Assembly (NCBI GenBank): GCA_014338405.1
Contig: JTDE01000156.1
Span: 85,742-149,741, forward strand
DNA: 64,000 nt
Origin: Paragonimus skrjabini miyazakii
Taxonomy: Eukaryota; Platyhelminthes; Trematoda; Plagiorchiida; Troglotrematidae
Reading direction: 5' to 3'
Positions 12,251 to 26,665 of this stretch are shown in pieces. The notes below the pieces were generated by a model. It saw only the letters and a program-made list of their open reading frames with translations, was not told where the DNA came from and did no database searches. The translations under genes were made by a program, and so were the position numbers. Position 1 is the first letter of the stretch; each line of letters begins with the position of its first letter.

Positions 12251-15200
12251 TTCTATGCACTGCAGAAGGGGTTCACCTGTTTTTTGTCATTTTTCAAAGC
12301 AAGAAATCAAGTGATTGTTCTGTTGGCAATTACAAAAGATATGTGCCCACAAACGGACTGACAGATGACTGATAAATCTAACTCGATGCTAAAACCTTTG
12401 TGTCATCAGCACGTTTAAGTCAGGGTGTCCTGGCCGTCAATTGGTTAGCACGCGTTCAAGTCCGACCCAGCCACCAATCAGATTGCATTTATCAAAACAT
12501 GGGTCTAACGACACAGCATGCGGTTGCAAAACTGCAGTGGGATGTGTGTGCATGCAGATTTAAGGTCGTGTTGTGGCTGGCTGCCCTTGCAACACGTCGT
12601 TCCAGTCTCATGCGGTAAGGTTGTGTGCATTTGGTTTTCTGGTAATGAACGGATTTTTTCAGACGTGCTATAATAATAATTATAAGTGGTGTTTGCCCGG
12701 CAAACATGACAATTCTATTACTCCATTTTACCTTAGGAAGTGATCAAACGACTAAGGGTGAAACATATATTGATCTAGACCTTCTATTTGCAAAGTGAAA
12801 CAACCAGCACCGGAACGTTTCACCCAGTGGGTTTTAGGAAATCATGAAACTTAATAACGCGGGTCTCTTTAGGTTCAACTACCTTTTTGTCGGTAGAAAA
12901 CAATGACAAGTAATCTGTTTTAAGGTTACAGAGTCATCGCAAAAAAAACACTTAGTGATAAGTGAATTTAAAGATGGCATTTTCAAACCCACTTCTGCTG
13001 AATACAGTAAGCCGTCAGTGGGGTTCTCCAAGAGTTAACGGTCTAGTCTACTGAGCAACACATCACTGTGTACCTGATTCACTGTTTCGGAAAGTTTACA
13101 TGCGGAAAATTACAGAATTTTATAGTTGTACCTATAGGGAATGAGGAAACTTCTCTGGAAATTACAGGTTAATTACGTATTAAAAAAATATATGATATGA
13201 TAAATGCTGTGCTTCTGGACGCAAAACCTTTAGGAAAAACAAACAAACATGCCGCAGTTTAACTAACAGATTTGATAAGATAGATGTGGTCTGGTTACAA
13301 GAATTATGCGCAGTGGCTGGGTGCGGAACAACGAAATGGATCGCATATCTTGTGTGTTCTACCACCTAAATTACAGAATCACACCGGTACAGTCTATCAA
13401 CAGTCTATCTGTTGATGAATACGACATGTCGCAATAGGATTGGCGAGCAACCAAGATCAATTTGAGACGTAGTTTCTAATAGCTGGGTTGTAGATGTACA
13501 GAGGCAACACATTCCGAGTAAAAACCTGCGGTTCGACTTACTAGTCAGAATTCACTCAAATCCCTGAACTTATAAGATTGTGTTTCATTTGAGCAGGTTG
13601 TAGAATTGTTCGGTAAATAACCGAGTGCAAACGAATGGATGTGAACATAGTTCAGCTGTCACTCTCAATTCTAGTATGGGGTAAACGTGCTGTTTGAAGT
13701 CAGTACACTTGAACACATGGCGAATAATTTGGGATAGTTAGAAAGTACCACATAATAGCGAAAGGAAACTAGAATATGACAGTTAGTTATAACAAACCCC
13801 ATAACAAATTCTCACTTGCTACCACAAAACCTACCACTTGAATTGCTTTCGGTATCATTACAAGTCAATTTTCACTTCAGTTTGGGTACGAAATTCCGGT
13901 TCAATTTAGCCCAACAACATCTTATGTTACTCGGTCATTTTAACAAGTTCGGTGATTTCAACCTGATTTGGAAGTGATGCTAGTGTGATTGTCGAGTAAA
14001 GCTGACAGGATGACTATTGTGTCTTCTCTAAGCCGATGGAACAACCTGAGAATTACATTTCTTATCTCTTGTTCTGAGTGTCGTCGACCTTTCACCGTAA
14101 CATATTTTTCGAACTTTGCAACTTTGCTCGAGCCGTCACTGCAGCACGAAGAGCATACATACTCATGTGAGTATCCAGATTAAGAGTGCTATTCTTTTGT
14201 CATATAACTCTGTTCTCACTTGTCTGGACATATGTTTCTGACAGCTGTCCGTTAGAAGGTCAAAACCGCTGAATTTTCTAGTTCGGTTAAATGTAAGTGG
14301 TATCTGACGTGTTGTTCAGCGCACTTTGAGAATTCTCCTGTGAAATATACCAGGTTGCTTTTTGTCAAAGTGACATTGCTTGCAACACAAGTAAACCTCT
14401 CCAACCCTGTAAGAACTCTCTAATTTGTTAAACAGTTATGCCAGTAACAGTGTACACTATTTGGACGGTTTGCATTATTTATACCTTTGAATGCAGCTGT
14501 CTTGCTGCAAAATGTGTATATCTTCACATTTATCCGATTACACTGTATAATTTATTACCCACAGTAATCCGTTTGAACAATAAACCTCTATCAGATGCGG
14601 ACTAAACTCCGGATTACCGCATGCCCTATGTGATTGTGAGGCTCTGGTCCTTGTTGAATGGTTGTCCAGTATACCAGGCCCGATTGACACTCACTTCACT
14701 TGAATCGCTAGGTTTAGGTTCAAGAAGATTGTTTCGTTCAGCCCATTGGTGAAATTCACTAATCTCTTCATTCTTAAGGGGTTGAAACTGCTATCATCCA
14801 TACACTTCTGTGCAGTTTCTCTTAATGGTTTCATTAATTCCACACCAGCGAAGGAGCTGAGTCCACAGATCATTCAAGATGTTCGTTGGCGTTTGTCAAA
14901 TACAACTGTTGGTCTACCGCATTTGAGAATGTGTTTCAGTCACTTTTTTGCTGACCAACGAAAGTTTTTTAAAATGTTTTCAAAATAATGATTTTTGTGT
15001 GCACAAAATTCGATCATTTCATCTTGTCATAGAAACTTAACAATACACGTCAACATCCATGGTTATCCGTATCAAGTTTCAAATGCGTATATCTCAAACT
15101 GTAAAATTGGATTTTCCTATGTTCACTGAATGTCATGGATAAAAAAAATATATCTGCACAAACAGCAACGAAAGACGAGCGCACTGAAAATTTTATAAAA

Positions 15201-18200
15201 TATAATTCACAATAGAGCACACATGGTGAAACATTAATGTCTTTATTTCGTTACACATAGATTTATAAACTAAATGCCAACAGTGTAACCTTCAGGGAAA
15301 GGCAGACACAACGTTTAACCAATTTTGGGGAGTTGACATTGAGTTTTATCGCGTCAAGTAGGATGTTCAGCAATAAAAATTTCCACTTTTGAAAAGAATG
15401 CATGCAGACCAAATTAGGAAGATAATGGATAAAATCTACTGGCTTCAAAAGACTTCAAATAGATTGTTGAATAGCAGTTACGTGAGATGTTAGAGGACTT
15501 CCCGTGAAATATTTTGGAGTGGACTTTAGTCTTTAAAACTGATACAACCTGAAGTATTCCAAGTTCGCCAGTAGATCGAGCAGGGAAATTCAGTCAAAAG
15601 TCTCAAAAAATTCAGGGGTCACAGTTTATGTTAGTCGTATAATACTCTCTTTAATGTAATATATTCCACATAGATGAACAGCAATAGTTCCGCCAAGGAG
15701 CACAAGCTCAAAATTTATGAGAACGGTGGAACATAAATAATGTTACCACCTTACGGGTACCAGCATTGAAAGTAATTGTCTCAATTGATCTACCTGTGAA
15801 ATGTCACATTCAGCGTCTAATTCGATTTATTGAGAACTCAGTTAAGCGATGTAGACTTGCTGTGCAAACGTCATAATGCAGTGTAATCCACATAAATGGC
15901 GTGAGTTACCAGACGTTTCGTTACGAATGGTATGACAGCGCTCGATATCCCTCTCGATTGTGCTTCTGCAGCTTATTCTATAAAATAGATAAGTGATGTT
16001 TTGTTTCCGTTCAAATCCCGTCAATATCTTGCTTTACAGCTGAATCCCTTTAGACCATTATATGACTCTCCATACCAAAATCAACCAGTGATACAAAAAG
16101 CTACTGATACTTAAAATCAACCTCAACGTTGACCATCACCAATCACATTTTTGCTAAAGTCGTGATGCTGCCATACGAACACGAATGTAACCACAACCCA
16201 TAAAAAAGTTATTTTCCAAACGCATGAACGTTTCCTTCCGCTTCATCATTGCTTCATAACCACAATAAGCGGCAGTTCTAGCGTTAGAGGTCTGCGGTAA
16301 GCCGAAATAGACGTGTGCTTTCTTTGTCTCAATAGAAGTATATACTGTAACATGCAAGCCGGCCGTCTTTACTCTGATTGTCCGTCACACTTGCGGACTA
16401 ACTTTGGAACAACATGGAGACACCTGGGGACAGCGTTCTTTTGAAGTAGTGGTTACAAAAACAGTCCTGTATAAGGAAAAAAACAATAACAAGCATGAGC
16501 CAAAGGCCCAGTAAGCCATGTACACGACTTACACAAACGAAAACTAAAACGGCGCCAACAACACAGCAGCACGCTCCGTTACACAATTCATATTCAACCT
16601 GTGCGCGCTTGCTGGTTTCGACCGCACATCACACAACTCCCCTCTTCGTTGAGCACTGTCCCCAGTGCTCCAAATCCTTTACACTCTAGCTCGTGCTCAT
16701 GCTGCCAGGGAACATAGAGTAGCTGCGGGCCCTCCGCCTACTTATTTGGGACGTCTCTCTTTTACACTTATTTTTGTCTCAACACTTTTTCTCCTGATAC
16801 TTTTTTACCCATATACCATTTCTTTTTACCACGGCACTTGTCTTGTTACAATGAAACCACTTTTATCTTGGCATATCTTTTTTCATCCTGACAGGATCGC
16901 CAAAATGTAGCATACCCGATAAGAGGGAGAACAAGAGTTCGCCAGATATCGATTACCAAGGACAAGTTACACTACTACAACAACAGGAAGGGGTAAGAAA
17001 CAATATAGAACATTACGTCACTGTTCGTTCAGGTAGTTTTTCCTTGATTGAGGCCTCTTCTTCGGAAACTGCACAAACCGCCGACTCTACAACATAAGAG
17101 AGGGAGGCAAGGATCAACCGCGGTTTGAAAGCATACGACGCGCGCTTTTCTACGTCCGGTTTTACTTTACAATATGACACTCTCCCAGATATTCGCCAGC
17201 ATCTAACTTATAAATTGTGAACGGCTAATACGACTACATGTAATACGGCGGTTGCATGCAAGTATAATGTCTTATGATGGGAAACCAATTCAATCGGTGT
17301 TAAATATTGGTTTCTTAGAAAACTAGTGAACTACGATTAGACTTATGGTTTGTAGATATGACTTCAAGTACACACACAAACGCACAAACCAAAGCGCCGT
17401 AAGCAGTGAGGACAACAGAAACAACTGTTCCTAAGTGGAAGTTGCAAAGCGTGTGTGATAGTTTGCAAAATAAATTTAGGAAGTTGAGAAAATTCAGTAC
17501 ATACAACATCCCACCCACAAATCTCGGTCAACATCAGACATGGTCGTAGAATATGCTAGAAAAAGGTCTAGGCGGTTAATGCATTGCAAACGATAATTGG
17601 AGATGAAATAACCTACTAAAGTTGGCATGAAGTCCAATAAACTTTGCTTCAAACATTCACTTCGTTAACAAATCAGAGACGAACGGGATGGCAACGAACC
17701 AATAAATATGAATACACGAAGTTTCTCAGTCCACTTTCAAATATTTGGGACGATTCTATATATGACCCTTAGTTTTACAGTGCTTTTGAGACGGTATCAA
17801 CGAGGCCTAACAAAAACGCACTGAATAGATGGAGGACTGGCATGCCCACTTAGCGGCTGCAGGTATACACACTAAAACTAAGCAAAGTAGACATTGAACG
17901 TGCGCTTGTACTTTGGTCTTAAAGTAATTTTTCTGAGTGATGGAGATTAATATCACAGATGACTGAGTACGTCATAACGCTTCGCTAACATCAACTGCAC
18001 AAAAGTAAACTTCACATGAACCACTTTTCTGATTGACCTACTAGCCACGAAACAATTCGTAGCAGCGATGACTATTTTTCAAGACCAAGAACCCAGAAGT
18101 TGTAAATTTCTGATAACCGATCAAATATGCCTCCCAATTTCAGAAGAAAACAAAATTCTTCCCTTACTTTGTATGAAATTAATATACTGTATCATTACTT

Positions 18201-20000
18201 GTTCTGCAGATTACGGTAAGAGCATACTAACTAGGCGTAAGCACATTACAGGTCCTAAAACTATGCATTTAAAATTCGTTGGGTAACTAGGGATTTGGTT
18301 AGGTCAAATTTGATCGCGGATTTCTCATTTAGACAGACTTTTTAGCCAGCCTCTGTTATTAATATCAATTATACATGATCTACCTATGAAAATATCTGTC
18401 GGTTGGAATCAATTTCAAAGGTTTTAATTGGCCCACTCACGATAATTAATTGCATGAACTGCCTGACCTTACAAACGTCTTCAGATTTTAACAGTGATGG
18501 CAAGATAACAAGTAACTCTATGTGGCCAGTGTCATTTGTTACTACAGCGTGAAGTAAGAAGTTGTCTACTAAGTAAGTGACAAATATTGTCAACGGCTGA
18601 TTCATTCATTATGAGCGAACGGTCGGTGAAGAATGCCTATCAACCTAATCATGGCCTGCATCGTAACTGATCGTCTTGAACATTATTCGATTCGACATCT
18701 CGTGAGTACCCAATAACATCTAAGTAAACTCTCATTGTTTTGACAGTGGGCCTTCCTTACTCAATACCACAAGAACCATCTAGTAACTCCATCGGCTAGA
18801 GTTGCATTTCTCAGTTGTGCTGTAGAAGGAGTCCGGGATAGAACTTTATAGTTTGCCGAGGCATGTCATCGTTGACCATTATCCACCTTCACTCGCAGAA
18901 ATTAAATGAACATGTTTTAGTCATAGGGTTCAAACAACGTTCCAAGGTGCCGCATCAAAATTGCCAACCTATTGCACATAAAATCAGTTATCCGCAAAAT
19001 CAGCTTAAAGAAATCATTGTGAACGAAAAAAGAGGGTGATACACACATAAATAAGTCTACAGGCGTAGATGGAAACAAAGTTTCATAACGGGAGCCGCCA
19101 GAACAGTATAAATAATTCGCCAGTGTATTTGTTTGTTCTACTGCTCGAGGTCGTCATCATGAAAGTTTTATCTCGCATATCGATAAAAATAACAAAATCT
19201 CAAGTAGTAATTTTTAGTTAAAATATATTTTACACAATCCTACAAGGCACACTGACAAAATCTTGATGTAAACCTATCAAATATGCGTCTCCCTTGAGTG
19301 TTATCGGGTTTAGTTCATTGCTTAAAACTCATGTAATGAAACCTATCAGTATTAAATTACATTGCTGTATAACCGGTGCAATAAATCAACATGGGATAAA
19401 TGAGCATGCACACGTCTGCAACCCACAAAGTGGTCCAATAAATTGCATTTTATTCAAAGGAAAGACCAGGTATACAACACAATGTATGACGTATTCGGGA
19501 TGTCTAGAGTTAAGTAAGTGATGGATATTTGTGTGTTTACCCAGTACTTATCTAAATTATACACTTTTTATCTAAACTGGAAACTCGTTACATACCAACA
19601 AAAATTTGTAACTAACTAGATCAAAACTGAAGATATGTGACAAAAAAGTTAGCATCTAAAGGAGATAATAACTTTTCTGTTATTGTTGACCCCACTGCTA
19701 GTGGTTATTGGCCAGTTGGAAATCACAAATAATTACGCATGCCGAGAAATTGGCGGGTTAAGCAATAAGAGCGGGATATTTTACATAAGAATTATCCGAG
19801 CACTTTTCACAGACGAACGTGCCTGAGCTCTTATGTGTGACTACGTGGTCATGCCTAATACTAGGTCTATAGCTCGGCTATCAATAAGATTTTCATTCAA
19901 AAAATTAGACCGAAACTCGTCTTGGTCATAGCGAGGCTATGAACTATTGATTAACTCAATCAGGAGGAAAATTTCAGTACAATCCTCTTTTCTCATAACA
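12251..20000. other. Upstream region of the Slit-like gene, no gene recognised
   Basis: This stretch lies 5' of the minus-strand exon at 12250-11772, so it should hold the 5' UTR, promoter and possibly non-coding exons of that gene. It is AT-rich with only short open frames. A more CpG-rich patch runs from about 16490 to 17180 (for example GGCGCC and CGCGCGC), about 4.3 kb upstream of the start codon. It could be a promoter region or a remnant of a mobile element. No TATA box, initiator or splice pair can be assigned with confidence. Confidence 0.35.
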
Positions 20001-20305
20001 GTGATGATTCGGGGATTTAGGTTATTCCAAAATGGAACATCACTCAAACTTGATCGCAGCCTTTGCATTCAAATAAGCCGTTAGGCTAGCCCACATCGAA
20101 AGGAAGCGATGGGCTCAAGTTTCGCTCTTATTAGAGCTCATCAGCAGTGCATATCCTTGTCCGGATCGGAGTTTTCTCTCTGACCCTCATGTTTATGAAA
20201 TTAGCCTGTTACCCACAACGCCAGCAATCTCACAATAGTTATGACCAAATAATCAACTCCAAGCGCACAGCGACAACCTTGTATGAATAGTGTTCGGCTT
20301 GCCCG
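20001..20305 (-). mobile_element. Hammerhead SINE, full-length but old copy
   Basis: Reading on the minus strand, the copy starts with the 5' head (CGGGCAAG at the high-coordinate end). It continues through a decayed tRNA-like section and the hammerhead block, and ends in the body and the long tail CCTAAATCCCCGAA. It aligns end to end with the copy at 57929-58210 without large gaps, but the tRNA-like part is heavily mutated. The ribozyme keeps CTGATGA, stem II (GCTCT/AGAGC) and GAAA. The base before the cleavage site has changed from TC to CC and stem I no longer pairs well, so cleavage should be lost. Confidence 0.82.
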
Positions 20306-21660
20306 GTCAGTTCGAGAGGAGAATGAACAGAATCACTCTGTTCTATCCAATCGATAACCCCGTGATCAAGACTTCTCAGTTGAGTTGAAGTTACTGTCTT
20401 CATTGAACCAACTGATCTATATCAAATCGAAACCTACTAGTAAATGCTAATTGTATTCAATTCATGTTATACAACCCCCGCTGCTTTTTGAAAATGGTTA
20501 TTCCACTCCCCAACTAGTAACCTTACATTTTTCCTACAAGCCTCGGCATTTTTAACGGCTAATTGATCAGTTTAACGAGTTTCATTTAAACACAAAACTT
20601 CACACCCTTCAGTATTTTTTAATGTTTCTACCTTCAAACTGAATTCTTCCATTCTGAATGAGGTCATAATACAATCCCGAAGACTCACAGTTCCCCTTTA
20701 TCAATCTGTAACATTTCCGTGAGCTCTACCAACAGTTTCTTACTCACAAACTGGATACGTTATTCTTACCCCATTTCTAGATTTCGAACTTCCTCTTGGA
20801 GTAATACAAGGTTGACTGGACAAACTGCATTTTCTTTAACATTTCATCAACCTCATTGTGATTTTTAATTCTGAATACTATAATCCATCCAGTAAAGTTT
20901 TGCCTCCACTTAATTTCCACCGTTTTAACCTAAATTCATATATATATTAGCGTACATCCTCTATATACAACTACATTCTTGTCCATTTTGTATTCAATTA
21001 ATACACCTTTTTATGCATAGAGTGGTTATAAAGTGTCTATCCGCAACACGCACATGTTTTGACAAACGACCACGTAGATGTGAACAGAAATGTTTTATAT
21101 TGTAATCCTTCTTGTTCATATGTGAATCAACTAAACACTCACCCAGCGTTGTACCGAACAGCGTTTTGATATAAACACACAATGCAAGAGTTTCTTCACT
21201 CCCGAAAAAAAGAGTTGTGTTATGCCTATTTATTGTAACTGGATTTGTTAACTTAGCCCGCCTGAGGATCACAATTTTAAGCCGGTTGCTCTTTCTGTAG
21301 TCAGAAATCATTTCATACATAGATGAGGCTTTGTAAAGTTAGCAGTTTCAAAAGCCTTGCATTGTGTTTCGGGTTTCAATTATGTTAAACATAAAACCAT
21401 TTACGGTCACAGATATCCCATAAATAGTATAATCCCTTCTGAAAAAGTGATATGCTTCATATTTGCTCTTGTTTGAGTGTATATTTTTGAAACTGTCAGA
21501 ACTTAAACTCCCAACAAAGTTTTACCAGACAACCGTAGCAACAGTGCTGTTATATATCTCACATCATACAGGATTGAATGATCATGTGTAAAAGTTCAGC
21601 TTCTACTGTTTAACAGTAAACAAAACATCACTCAGAATGTTAACGTTACTGTCATTAAAC

Positions 21661-21851
21661 GCGAATCTCGGTCTCATCAAAGCTCGTCAGTAGCGCTTAT
21701 CCTCGCCAATGCCGAGACTAGAACCACGGCCACACCGTTCATGAGGCAACCTTGTTAAGCACTGCGTCAGTGACCTTAAATTAGGCTCGACCGAATCATC
21801 ATATGTGAACGCTCAACCACTTTCGCTTGCGGGCAATGATCATGTTGCCCG
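21661..21851 (-). mobile_element. Hammerhead SINE, head plus partial ribozyme (3'-truncated)
   Basis: The minus strand shows the 5' head beginning CGGGCAACATGATC, the tRNA-like part with a B-box-like GGTTCTAGTC, and the first half of the hammerhead (CTGACGA). The match fades just after stem II, where GAGA replaces GAAA. The 3' body is missing. It shares with the 57929 copy the head block GCGAAAGTGG-TGAGCGTTC, which shows that the head is a true part of the family and not flanking DNA. Confidence 0.75.
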
Positions 21852-22139
21852 AGCGCCTTGAGAATAGATACAGTAACTATCCTGTTAACTCCAACTGATT
21901 ATCTGAATCCCCGACTACTCATCAGTAATCTAAAATATCTCCTAGCAGGTTTAATGAGGTCGGGGATTTTGACCTGTCTCGGAAATCCTATCCACAGGAT
22001 TATCGGTTCACACCTGATTTCCTACAGAATGTCCATCAGTTTTAGAGGCAAGTGCACTTTGCGTCAACACAGTCCAATTTTCATGCTACCGCTTTACCAA
22101 ACATCTGTCTTGTTTCCATTCTAGGTTAGACATCGCCCT

Positions 22140-22255
22140 CGAGTGATAACAGCTTTCGCATCCAAAATGGACTTTCCGGCCAGCCTGTCTCGAACACAGG
22201 AACCAGACTCCAGTACTGTTCAAAGTTGAGTACATCAGTAGTACGTTTACTTGCC
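22140..22255 (-). mobile_element. Hammerhead SINE, diverged body and ribozyme fragment
   Basis: On the minus strand this matches the SINE body around GGAAAGTCTATGGGAATGCGACAGC and the hammerhead block upstream of it, with many substitutions. CTGATGA has become CTGATGT, stem II does not form, and GAAA is gone. It lies about 290 bp from the copy at 21661-21851 in the same orientation. Both keep part of the ribozyme block, so they are two insertions and not halves of one. Confidence 0.6.
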
Positions 22256-25200
22256 ACAGCCAATGTTAAGACTTTTGCCACTCTCCGATGAGACAGTCAT
22301 GTTGATTGCATCTCCAATAACTATATACTATGACCAACCAAATTATATTTTCTGAATTCTAAGCCACTCTTACTTGAAACCGTTTTACTCATGGCCAGGA
22401 AATCGATGTCCTTCTCCTTCTTTGCTCAAACGTTATTAGAGTATTTGTTTATGCTATCGTAATAACCTATTATTACTGCCAAAAAACAGCTAATTCCAAG
22501 CAGTTTGTTACCACAATTTACACTCTCCTCAGTTTAACTGCATACGTCGGAATGCACTCTTTTAACGTCAAACTTACAAGACGGAAAGCGTGATTGTTGA
22601 ACTATTATGTGTATGGTTAATCTTCCGTACGGCAATTGAGTCTCTCCGACTACTTTCTCAAAAACTTTTCTCTTTGATTCACACCACCTGTTGGGCCCAT
22701 GACTGATCGTTTTCATTCTGCGTCGGTCTTTCAGATTTGAGAAAACGGACAACAAACGATAGTTTCCTTTTATGACACTCAGCCATGTGCTGATACACTT
22801 CTGAGGCTTTTATTAGTCTACGCTATCTAATCTCGTTTGCGTTGTATTTTGCGCTCTGGAAGAATTTTATCCAATTCATTTGACAGGTTGCTTGGCACGT
22901 TGGTTCGCAATTTTGGTAGTGTTTACGCACATCATTAAAAATATTTATTCCTGCCGGAATATAGTAGACAGTTGTTGAGTCCCTTTTTGCTGGTGGTCAT
23001 TTTGATCATAATGTAATATCTGCAATGGTATATACACTTGGAGCTACACCAGTTCATGTTGCGGAGAGCCATCTTGTGCCTAATCAGAACAGCTAGGCTC
23101 GGCGCCGAAGAGCAAGTGATCAACTAAGACGTATCCAGTGATTTAGGTAAATCTCACATATCCATTATTATCTTAAACCGTCTAATACTTATTGGTGGGT
23201 TGTAACAGCAGATCACTGCCAGTGGAAGGCGTAAGTAGATCAAATAGTTTGGTTTCCAGTGCTGTGATGAAGACCGGGCTACTCTCATACCGCAAATGAA
23301 AAGTTTGAAAAAGAATGTGATTCTGACTCTACAATCGAATATCTTTGGTTACCGTGTGACCTACTTGAATCTTCCGGTCGTGGTTCAACTGTTGTTGGAT
23401 ACACTACGCAGATGAAGGTAGACTATGTCCATCCCGTACTTTATCTTAAAGCACAATCACGTCGTTCATAATACAGTTTTTACGGAACAGTAGCCTACGC
23501 ATTGAATTGTTTACTGCTAGGATTTGTCCTAACTGATCGCTTTCAATGTCGGTAGTTTATTTCGACAATAAATCCTTCTCACTCACCTCTTGTATCAAGC
23601 CTTATATTGTTGTAGGTGTCCTCATGAACAAACACTTATAAATGACACATTTTTGACATATTTTCGACCATGCCAAAACCAAAAGCCGCTTCGGCATGTT
23701 GTAATTAATGCCTCAACACGGTTTGACGTTTGGTGACCTTTCACCTTGCATTTCGAACGATAACGTTATCTAGACAAACAGCCGCGTTCATTCATTGTGC
23801 GCCAGACAGGGTTGGCATGTCCAGTTCGTCCAACACAGCTGGTGTCTTTATCATTCTCTATCGCACCCACCCAACCCTCCAAACACATGATCCTGCTCAT
23901 ATTCACGAACATTGTCAGACCAAAAGGTTATGAGGCCCTCTTATACGTGTTCACGTTATGAGAAGTTTGAAACGAGAATGACAACATATCGTGCCCGGAC
24001 TCATTCACAAGAGCTAAGCGGTACACGGTCACATCGAGAGGGCCTTCGTCTCCGTGACTTGTACCGCTTCATCTAACAAAGGAATTACAAGTCAAGGATT
24101 ACTTTCATATCATCCCTTCCGTCTGTCACACCCCGCAAGCTTCTACTGGTTCTGTTAGTGATCCAGAAAAGTCACTCCTACTGTACAACCAGAACAATGA
24201 TAAGTCGAAGTCTGTTATTCACTTATATTTCGTAAACTGCTATATACATTTCATATGTGTACATTTTTATTGGCAATATTCTGTTTCCGTTATAAGTAGA
24301 AGTTGTGCCAACATCGTCAGCATCAAAGCAACGTGACATCCATAACGTTGCTGTTGTAGGTGATGGCTTCAGCATTTTTGATAATTCTTTGTGTTACGCT
24401 TAATCGTTGTGGGCTGCCTTAGTTATCCCCGTTGCGGGACTGGCTCTTCAAACGGAATTCTACAACGTTTCGGTTTCTACGTCATCCGGATAGACGAAAC
24501 CATCCAAGTATAAATGGTACCGTCAGTGAGAAGAACAAATAGCCAATGAGACGACTGATCGACAAATTCGAAATCGTTAATTGCAATGCACATTCTGATC
24601 GGGGATCACATCTGTACGCTTGTCTTTTTCTATGCACTGGTACACAACGTCAACAACAAGAAAGTTTTATCCTAATAACGGCGATAGGTGTGTTACGAAC
24701 GAACGGTTATTGGTTATAATAGTAGGGTGCTTTCGTCGTAAACTTTTAATCATCCTCCACGTTCAATCCTTTAGATCGGTCTAACGACGTGCTCTTATAG
24801 ATCTATTCGGTGCACCCTTTTAACAAGCAGTTGATCGAGTGAACTTGAAAGATGAGTATCCCATAACGTGTGTCGGTTTCCCACACCAGCACGCTGACAC
24901 TAACATCTTTTAGTTTCAATCAACAGTTTTTTACGACCCAAAATTTATATTTCCTATATATGTGGCATCAAAGTTGTCCTCTTAATCATACAATATGCAT
25001 TAAGACAGACATATCAGGTACGTTCGTTCATCCAACCCGGACGTCAGGCGCCCATAACCAATGAGTTTGTTCAGAAAAACATATTTGTGGTATGCATCCG
25101 ATCATCATAACACGATCCAACTTTGAGATTAGGGCAACTATCATTATTTACCAAATTCTCGTATTCTATGAAGAGTTCAGGAAGGAATGCATTGATTGGC

Positions 25201-26274
25201 AGGAAAGTTTCTGTTGAACTTTCACAGTCACGAATATAGTGAAATGGTTTTCTTGTCATGTGCATAAGCGCTCTATCAGCGTGAGCGTTGTTAATGCGCG
25301 TACACTTTTTCTGGTACCCTAGTGATGGTCCGTGTTTTCGCCGACCTTTGACCAATCTCGTGAAAGTATGAGGAAATACAACTTTCCGGGTGGTCTTTGG
25401 GAGGCTCCACGTGCATGCACATAAGCAAGTGCGTAAGCACAGATTTGTGCGCATGCCTGGTTTGGTCAACGTAAGCTATCTAACTAATGCCAGCTAGCCA
25501 TAAATAATAGTACGGGGAACTCACGTGCAAAAGAAAGGCTGGATTGGTTACTTGCACCAATAAACAAAGGTGAATCAGAAGCCTTCGTGACAAACGCTTC
25601 ATGTCATCAGTGGAATGAAAGACAAGCATGTAGTATATTCCCAAAACATGTAAAAGAACGTCGTACTTGATTTTCTGATTAAATGACCTTATGGGTGAAC
25701 GTGAGCTTTTTAATGCTGACTGCAACCTCATGCGATGAACTATCAATCGCCGTGTGGCAAACGGCTTGTTTTATTTCAACCCTCCACTTGGTTCGTATAT
25801 GTTTGATGAACACGTTTTTGATAGGGAAACAAAGTTAGGAATAAACCCAGCACTTGGTTTAGAAGCAATCACTTTCCTGTCTGAAGAGAAGTTCCATTTT
25901 GCATACTCTCCCAGACTCGCCTGGTGATCTGTTGTAACTCAGTCAATTTTCAACATCTATATACTTGGAGGTAACTACTCGATGCAGCAAAGCTATACTT
26001 TTCGAAAAAATGAAACAAGAATATGAAAAGCTGTTGCTTGTGGTTAATTGGGTTTCAAGTTCAAGATTATACAACGAGGGTGTAAAGACTAAGGTGCACC
26101 GCGAGACGTTGACTATGGTCCATTTTGGAGTACAAGGTTGAATAATTTCTAGAAACTATATGGATTTGATTTCAAAGCAGATTCGGTGAGACTGTGTAAA
26201 CAAAATCACGATAACTATTCCCGTACTGTCATCACATCAACAACATCCATCAAGTGTCAACCGAACTTCGTACG
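22256..26274. other. Non-coding stretch, one unassigned open frame
   Basis: A 132-codon frame lies on the minus strand at 25469-25071 and an 88-codon frame at 25746-25480. Neither shows a domain I recognise, and no good splice context was identified. An imperfect hairpin occurs near 24016-24072 (AAGCGGTACACGGTCAC and its partner GTGACTTGTACCGCTT). No function can be assigned. Confidence 0.4.
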
Positions 26275-26278
26275 CTAT

Positions 26279-26661
26279 TGTAATAGCGTGTAGTGCGCCG
26301 CCATTTTGTTTTGTCACACATACTCCCTTCCGCTTCCTTTCAGGCCCTCGAACAAGCGGGTTGGCCGCGTCCGTGCAACGGGCGGAGGAGGATGACCAAC
26401 CAGAGCCGGAGGTCGGCGGGCGGTGAGCGTGGGGCCACTTTTGATTGGTGGACTATTCCGGACCGTGGGACCCCGTATATATATATATGGACAAGGACGC
26501 GTTGTGGGCTGCTTCTCTCGGTGTCTGTATTGTGTTCAATACATGTTTACTGTTGACTTGTGACTTCTTTTCTTCTTTTCCGAGTCAGACCTGCTGTGTT
26601 TCGATTAACAAACGCTGGACATAGTGTGTTGTGCTTTTGATTGACTTTCTGGAATATTACA
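26279..26661 (+). mobile_element. Solo LTR with 4-bp target duplication
   Basis: A 383-bp block opens with TGTAATA and closes with TATTACA, a perfect 7-bp inverted terminus of the TG...CA type used by LTR retroelements. It is flanked on both sides by CTAT (26275-26278 and 26662-26665), a 4-bp duplication of the size made by many Ty3/gypsy integrases. The block is clearly richer in G+C than its surroundings. It holds a TATA stretch at about 26476-26489 followed by a transcript-start-like region, which sets the orientation as plus. No internal coding region adjoins it, so it should be a solo LTR left after recombination between two LTRs. It does not match the 157-bp LTRs at 55015 and 59667. Confidence 0.72.
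26476..26490 (+). promoter_or_regulatory. TATA box of the solo LTR
   Basis: A run of TA dinucleotides ending in TGG sits near the middle of the 383-bp LTR, about 200 bp from its left end, inside otherwise GC-rich sequence. That is the expected place for the U3 promoter of an LTR. It could also be a simple dinucleotide repeat. Confidence 0.45.
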
Positions 26662-26665
26662 CTAT

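Noticed and set aside
16490..17180. CpG-richer block as the promoter of the Slit-like gene
   Set aside because: Position upstream is suitable, but no core promoter element, start site or splice pair can be shown.
24420..24540. Possible retroelement end with GGATGACG...GAAACG on the minus strand (near 24469-24492)
   Set aside because: The phrase resembles ends of Penelope-like or LINE elements, but no flanking coding remnant or stem structure supports it.
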